Positions 12,875 through 16,049 of a DNA stretch of 16,049 nucleotides are shown one piece after another. A model generated the notes under the pieces. The model saw only the letters and a program-made list of their open reading frames with translations, was not told the origin of the DNA and made no database searches. The position numbers and the translations under genes are program-made. This stretch comes from Ruminococcaceae bacterium UBA3753. Its GTDB lineage: Bacteria > Bacillota > Clostridia > Oscillospirales > Acutalibacteraceae. Within the stretch, counting starts at the first letter, position 1; each line of letters starts with the position of its first letter. The stretch spans positions 1 through 16,049 of the forward strand of contig DFGJ01000018.1 in assembly GCA_002372375.1 (NCBI GenBank). The letters run 5' to 3'.

Positions 12875-13360
12875 TGGTCCGGTTTATTGATTTTGGGTCA
12901 TTTGTTAACTGTTTTGCAGATGCGCGTATGCTGGTTGTCTTATTACAAAAAGTATTTTGATTGTTTGAAAAGCCCAATTGTAGAAAGTACCTTTCACTTG
13001 ATTGTGGTCGCGTTTCTGGTGGTGGACGCTTAGGCTTTGTACAGTATTTTTGCACAGTTGGCTGTCCTGATATGTGCATTTTGTGGAGAAATATTTTAAG
13101 TAAATTGAAAATTTTTTTAAAATGTACATAAACTAGTTGAGGTGGCTGGTTTGTGCCAGTTTTTTATGAAAAAAACGTCATCTGATACATTTCAGGTTCA
13201 TCCGAAAAACTTTTATATAATGTGATATTTATAGTCTGATTTTGTTTTTACTTTTAGTAGGAATTTTTATCACATTTTTTGAATTAAACAAAATAGCGGT
13301 ATAAGCGTCATTGCTTACAGTGCTTCTAATGTATTTTTTTATAAATATTAAGTTTTATTT
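12875..13360. other. Gene-free stretch between the GHL10 and glycosyltransferase genes
   Basis: About 490 bases. Directly after the GHL10 stop the same frame stays open for about 50 codons (to a TAG at 13025-13027) and then 21 more. It encodes hydrophobic sequence such as TFHLIVVAFLVVDA but has no start with a ribosome binding site. It may be a decayed gene or chance. Frames on the minus strand have no start signals either. Confidence 0.4.
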
Positions 13361-13388
13361 TTGACTTTACTTTATTGAAAGGTATAAT
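13361..13388 (+). promoter_or_regulatory. Promoter for the glycosyltransferase tandem
   Basis: -35 TTGACT (13361-13366), a 16-bp spacer, and a consensus -10 TATAAT (13383-13388). This is one of the best promoters in the window. The predicted start is near 13395. It precedes the pseudogene copy and may also drive the intact copy by read-through. Confidence 0.7.
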
Positions 13389-13419
13389 CCAGTAATAGTC
13401 AAGCGATGCATGGAAGTTA

Positions 13420-13452
13420 GGAGGGGATTATATCGTGGTAGAGTTGTAATAA
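13420..13452 (+). other. Strong ribosome binding site followed by an aborted four-codon frame
   Basis: GGAGGGG (13420-13426) lies 8 nt before GTG 13435, which is followed by GTA GAG TTG and two stops (TAA TAA, 13447-13452). Beyond the stops the same frame stays open and is hydrophobic (LLLGTAVLLWVYVEIFI). It looks like the broken start of an older membrane-anchored protein, possibly another glycosyltransferase copy, but it could also be a short leader frame. Confidence 0.35.
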
Positions 13453-13522
13453 ATAATAAGTTTGCTTTTGGGTACAGCAGTTTTATTGTGGGTGTATGTT
13501 GAGATTTTTATAAAGGGTTCGA

Positions 13523-14531
13523 GTGGTGTTGAAGTTCAGAAGAAAATCCTTTGCCACGTTATTCATTTTTTCGGTTACTTTAACTTTAATCGGTGCGGTC
13601 TTTTTCTTTCTAGCACGAAACAAAATTTTTGCGGAATCGGATGTGGGAGAAAAATCACACGATGTGGGTGGTAACATCAAGATTTCTGTAATTGTTCCAG
13701 TGTATAAAACATAAAAATGTTTAGACGAATGTATTAAAAGCATTTTAGATCAAACTTTAGAAGGGTTTGAAGCAATTTTTGTAGATGATGGCTCACCTGA
13801 TAATTGCGGTGAGATTTTGAATCGGTAGGCCAACGAAGACGACCGCGTAATAGTTATTCACCAAAAAAATGCCGGTGTTTCGGCTGCTAGAAACAGAGGA
13901 ATAGAAAGAGCTAAGGGGGAATACATACATTTTTTTGATTCGGACGATACAATCGCGAAGGAGACACTGGAGATTTGTTACAAAAAAGCTAAGGAGCAGG
14001 ATGCCGACATCTTGCTTTATGAACAAGGTAAAAATGAGACGCTCAAAACGCCTGTTTTTACTAATTTGAAATTTAGTGCTTGTATGGGTATATATAAAAA
14101 AGGCTTACTTAACCGAGAAAGTATTTGGTTTAAAACAGACCTTAAGTATGAGGAAGACCAAGTGTTTAATCTTATGTGTTTTCCAGAAGCTACTAAGATT
14201 TTGTTGTCAACAGATTATTTCTATAATTATCGCTGTAATCCGGACTCAGCTTGCCATACGCCCAAGGTAGAGGTACATTCTAAGTCACATTGCTTTGGCT
14301 GTTGGCTACGTGTATGATTATTGGAAGAAAAACGGGTACTTTGAGAGTAACGACGCTAAGGTCGGTTTTTTACGCTGGATTTTGAGCAAAAATTATTGGA
14401 AAACTAAGGAAATTAACAAAATGTTTATAAAAGCTATTGGTCCCGAGCTGCTTAAAGACAACGTTCTAAATCTTCTTGACAAAGGCACCAGAGACGGCAT
14501 AAAGCTAATGATTGCCAATTCTAAAAAATAA
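13523..14531 (+). pseudogene. GT2-family glycosyltransferase, inactivated tandem copy
   Basis: This copy aligns along its length with the intact gene at 14587-15585. It starts at GTG 13523 or 13526 behind AAAGGG, with a membrane anchor (ATLFIFSVTLTLIGAVFFFL). It keeps ISVIVPVYKT, FVDDGSPDN, NAGVSAARNRG and DSDD, but has three lesions. TAA at 13712-13714 replaces the Glu of KTEKYLDE. TAG at 13826-13828 replaces the Tyr of DQYAKED. One extra T near 14290 shifts the frame within HSKSHALAVGY. It ends at TAA 14529-14531. The remaining sequence is close to the intact copy, so inactivation is recent. It cannot make a full glycosyltransferase. Confidence 0.9.
13676..14531 (+). repeat. Direct repeat, left arm (glycosyltransferase duplication)
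   Basis: Closely related to 14731-15585 at an offset of 1,055 bp (1,054 after the single-base insertion). Similarity begins at ATCAA just before the VIVPVYKT codons and runs to the stop. The anchors and upstream regions differ much more. Confidence 0.8.
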
Positions 14532-14586
14532 AAGTGATGTGGCGGGTGTTTTTCGCGCCTGGATAAATAGAGTAAGGAATTTTAAA

Positions 14587-15585
14587 ATGAGAAGTAAAAA
14601 AATTAAAATAATAGTAGCTGTTTTTGTTAGTATCCTGACCTTGTTAGCGGGAAGTATCTTTCTTTTAACAAGGCTTAGAGTCAAAGAAATTTCTAAGGTA
14701 GATGTTAATTCAAGTAGTGCAAAAAAAGAAATCAAAGTTTCTGTAATTGTTCCAGTGTATAAAACAGAAAAGTATTTAGACGAGTGTGTTAGGAGCATTT
14801 TAGATCAAACTTTAGAAGGGTTTGAAGCAATTTTTGTAGATGATGGCTCGCCTGATAATTGCGGTAAGATGTTGGATCAGTATGCCAAAGAAGATGGTCG
14901 CATAGTAGTTATTCACCAAAAAAATGCTGGTGTTTCGGCTGCTAGAAACAGGGGGATAGAAAGAGCTAGGGGGGAATACATACATTTTGTTGACTCGGAT
15001 GATACCATCGCGAAGGAGACACTGGCGATTAGTTACAACAAAGCTAAGGAGCAGGATGCCGACATCTTGCTTTATGAACAAGGTAAAAATGAGACGCTCA
15101 AAACGCCTGTTTTTGCTAATTTGACTTCCAGTGCTTGTATGGGTATATATAAAAAAAGCTTAATTGACCGAGAAAATATTCGGTTTAAAACGGACCTTAA
15201 GTATGGGGAAGATCAAACGTTTAATCTTATGTGTTTCCCAAAAGCTAATAAGATTTTATTGACAACAGATCATTTTTATAATTATCGCAGCAATCCTGAC
15301 TCAGCTTGCCATACGTCCAAGGTAGAGGTACATTCTAAATCACATGCTTTGGCGGTTGGCTACGTATATGATTATTGGAAGAAAAACGGATACTTTAAGA
15401 GTGATGACGTTAAAGTCTGTTTTTTATATTGGGCGCTGAGTAATAACTATTGGAAGACTAAAGAGATTAACAAAATATTTATAAAAGCTATTGGTCCAGA
15501 ATTACTTAAAGACAATGTGCTGAATCTTCTTAATACAGACGCTAAAAAAATATTTAAGAGAATGATATTGGATTCCAAAAAATAA
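14587..15585 (+). CDS. Membrane-anchored GT2-family glycosyltransferase
   Basis: 332 residues. It has an N-terminal anchor (about 7-29, IIVAVFVSILTLLAGSIFLL) and a short linker, then a GT-A fold domain: VSVIVPVYKTEKYLDE (51-66), FVDDGSPDN (83-91), NAGVSAARNRGIERARGEY (113-131) and the DXD-type metal/nucleotide-sugar site DSDD (136-139). The C-terminal half (FKTDLKYGEDQTFNLMCFP, NYWKTKEINKIF) resembles capsule or exopolysaccharide GT2 enzymes. It probably transfers a sugar from a nucleotide sugar to a cell-surface acceptor; the specificity is unknown. An N-terminal anchor is unusual, because most relatives begin directly at the VIVPVY strand. I chose ATG 14587, with AAGGA 8 nt upstream. An in-frame TTG at 14512 lies inside the previous copy. 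It is 55 nt downstream of the pseudogene copy and is likely co-transcribed with it. Confidence 0.9.
   Translation: MRSKKIKIIVAVFVSILTLLAGSIFLLTRLRVKEISKVDVNSSSAKKEIKVSVIVPVYKTEKYLDECVRSILDQTLEGFEAIFVDDGSPDNCGKMLDQYAKEDGRIVVIHQKNAGVSAARNRGIERARGEYIHFVDSDDTIAKETLAISYNKAKEQDADILLYEQGKNETLKTPVFANLTSSACMGIYKKSLIDRENIRFKTDLKYGEDQTFNLMCFPKANKILLTTDHFYNYRSNPDSACHTSKVEVHSKSHALAVGYVYDYWKKNGYFKSDDVKVCFLYWALSNNYWKTKEINKIFIKAIGPELLKDNVLNLLNTDAKKIFKRMILDSKK
14731..15585 (+). repeat. Direct repeat, right arm (glycosyltransferase duplication)
   Basis: Partner of 13676-14531. All three inactivating lesions of the left arm are absent here, so this is the functional copy. Confidence 0.8.
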
Positions 15586-15591
15586 AAGGTA

Positions 15592-15667
15592 ACGCAAAAA
15601 AGTCTTATCGAAAAGCAACATTATTATGAATTAGCAAAAGGCGAGGTTTCACTCTGCTTTGTTGCGT
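15592..15667 (+). other. Long-range inverted repeat after the glycosyltransferase
   Basis: ACGCAAAAAAG (15592-15602) is complementary to CTTTGTTGCGT (15657-15667) at 10 of 11 positions, enclosing about 54 nt. It is followed by CTTTCTT. It could contribute to termination, but the large loop and weak T-run make this uncertain. Confidence 0.3.
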
Positions 15668-15978
15668 CTTTCTTAAGGCAGCTGTTCTTTTCACGGTGTT
15701 GCTTAAGTTTTATCAAAAACTAATTAATCGGCCCGTTTAGTTGATCACTAAATATTTCGTTTTTGGGTTGAACCCCATATTTACACATTGTTGCTTACGA
15801 CATATAGTTTTTACCTCTGGGAAAGTATATAAATTTGAGCAACAAAATTCATTTTCTAAGGTAAAAGATTACCCTGAAAAATTACTACAACTTTAGAAGA
15901 TAATGTTAAATTAAAGGATTAGTAGTTTCTTTGCCGGACGTTTTTCCTGGATTTAGTCGCGACTCGTTTATTATGCAC
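15668..15978. other. Gene-free spacer upstream of the tRNA
   Basis: About 310 AT-rich bases; I see no gene or repeat. Confidence 0.5.
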
Positions 15979-16007
15979 TTGACGTTTTTGCTAGTTAATG
16001 ATAAACT
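15979..16007 (+). promoter_or_regulatory. Promoter for the tRNA (and possibly the genes beyond the window)
   Basis: -35 TTGACG (15979-15984), a 17-bp spacer, and -10 TAAACT (16002-16007). The predicted start near 16014 lies about 16 nt upstream of the tRNA 5' end. Confidence 0.5.
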
Positions 16008-16029
16008 CCAGCCGTGTCTTTTGTTTTTT

Positions 16030-16049
16030 AGGGGTATAGCTCAGTTGGT
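16030..16049 (+). tRNA. 5' end of a tRNA, probably tRNA-Trp (cut by the window edge)
   Basis: AGGGGTA followed by TAGCTCAGTTGGT fits acceptor-stem positions 1-7, U8-A9, the D-stem and the D-loop. An acceptor strand starting AGGGG is characteristic of bacterial tRNA-Trp; this is inference, because the anticodon lies outside the window. In many Firmicutes tRNA-Trp sits just before secE-nusG, so those genes might follow. Confidence 0.65.

Noticed and set aside
12858..13129. Overlapping minus-strand frames of 73 and 74 codons
   Set aside because: They overlap each other in different frames, have no ribosome binding sites, and have compositions expected by chance.
13523..14531. Stop codons in the first glycosyltransferase copy considered as recoding
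   Set aside because: The stops are TAA and TAG at positions that are Glu and Tyr in the intact copy, and there is also a frameshift; other genes use normal stops and TGG for Trp, so recoding is not supported.

Overview
This AT-rich window looks like part of a shrinking genome from a low-GC Gram-positive (Firmicutes/Clostridia-like) bacterium, possibly an obligately host-associated one. Recognisable intact coding sequence covers only a little under half of the 16 kb. Genes are separated by long gene-free stretches, several genes exist as decayed copies, and housekeeping genes (tpiA, ruvC, potA) stand alone rather than in their usual operons. Gram-positive-like signals support the assignment: strong GGAGG-type ribosome binding sites, sigma-A-type promoters often with extended -10 elements, and frequent TTG/GTG starts. 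A GHL10 family protein and a double-glycine leader-type peptide also fit. Reduced clostridial endosymbionts are one group that would match, but that is inference.

Left part (1-3.7 kb): the 5' end of a hexapeptide-repeat (XAT/Vat-like) acetyltransferase runs off the left edge on the minus strand. It is preceded by two decayed reading-frame fragments and then a Nudix hydrolase with its own promoter. tpiA follows on the plus strand, then a 0.9 kb gene-free stretch and a small minus-strand zinc-ribbon membrane protein of the CXXC-x19-CXXC type.

Middle (3.8-8.8 kb): ybeY has a good promoter and a strong terminator. Next come two small tandem paralogous genes of unknown function, closed by a strong hairpin. 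An orphan potA lies on the minus strand. After it, a strongly signalled small gene encodes a double-glycine-leader peptide whose reading frame is broken after codon 46. ruvC is convergent with that gene.

Right part (8.8-16 kb): a PAP2-family membrane phosphatase on the minus strand is followed by decayed head-to-tail copies of its own 3' end (unit about 166 bp) and then by a minus-strand terminator. A membrane-anchored or secreted GHL10 (DUF187) protein follows. Then come two tandem GT2 glycosyltransferases with N-terminal membrane anchors: the first is a pseudogene (two stops and a frameshift) and the second is intact. The window ends in the first 20 nt of a tRNA, probably tRNA-Trp.

Functionally the intact genes cover glycolysis (tpiA), rRNA maturation (ybeY), Holliday junction resolution (ruvC), polyamine import energisation (potA), nucleotide or metabolite clean-up (Nudix), and envelope or glycan work (PAP2, GHL10, GT2). 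They do not form one pathway; each has its own signals. The most unusual items are the disrupted double-glycine peptide gene, the decayed 166-bp tandem array, the tandem paralog pair and the duplicated glycosyltransferase.
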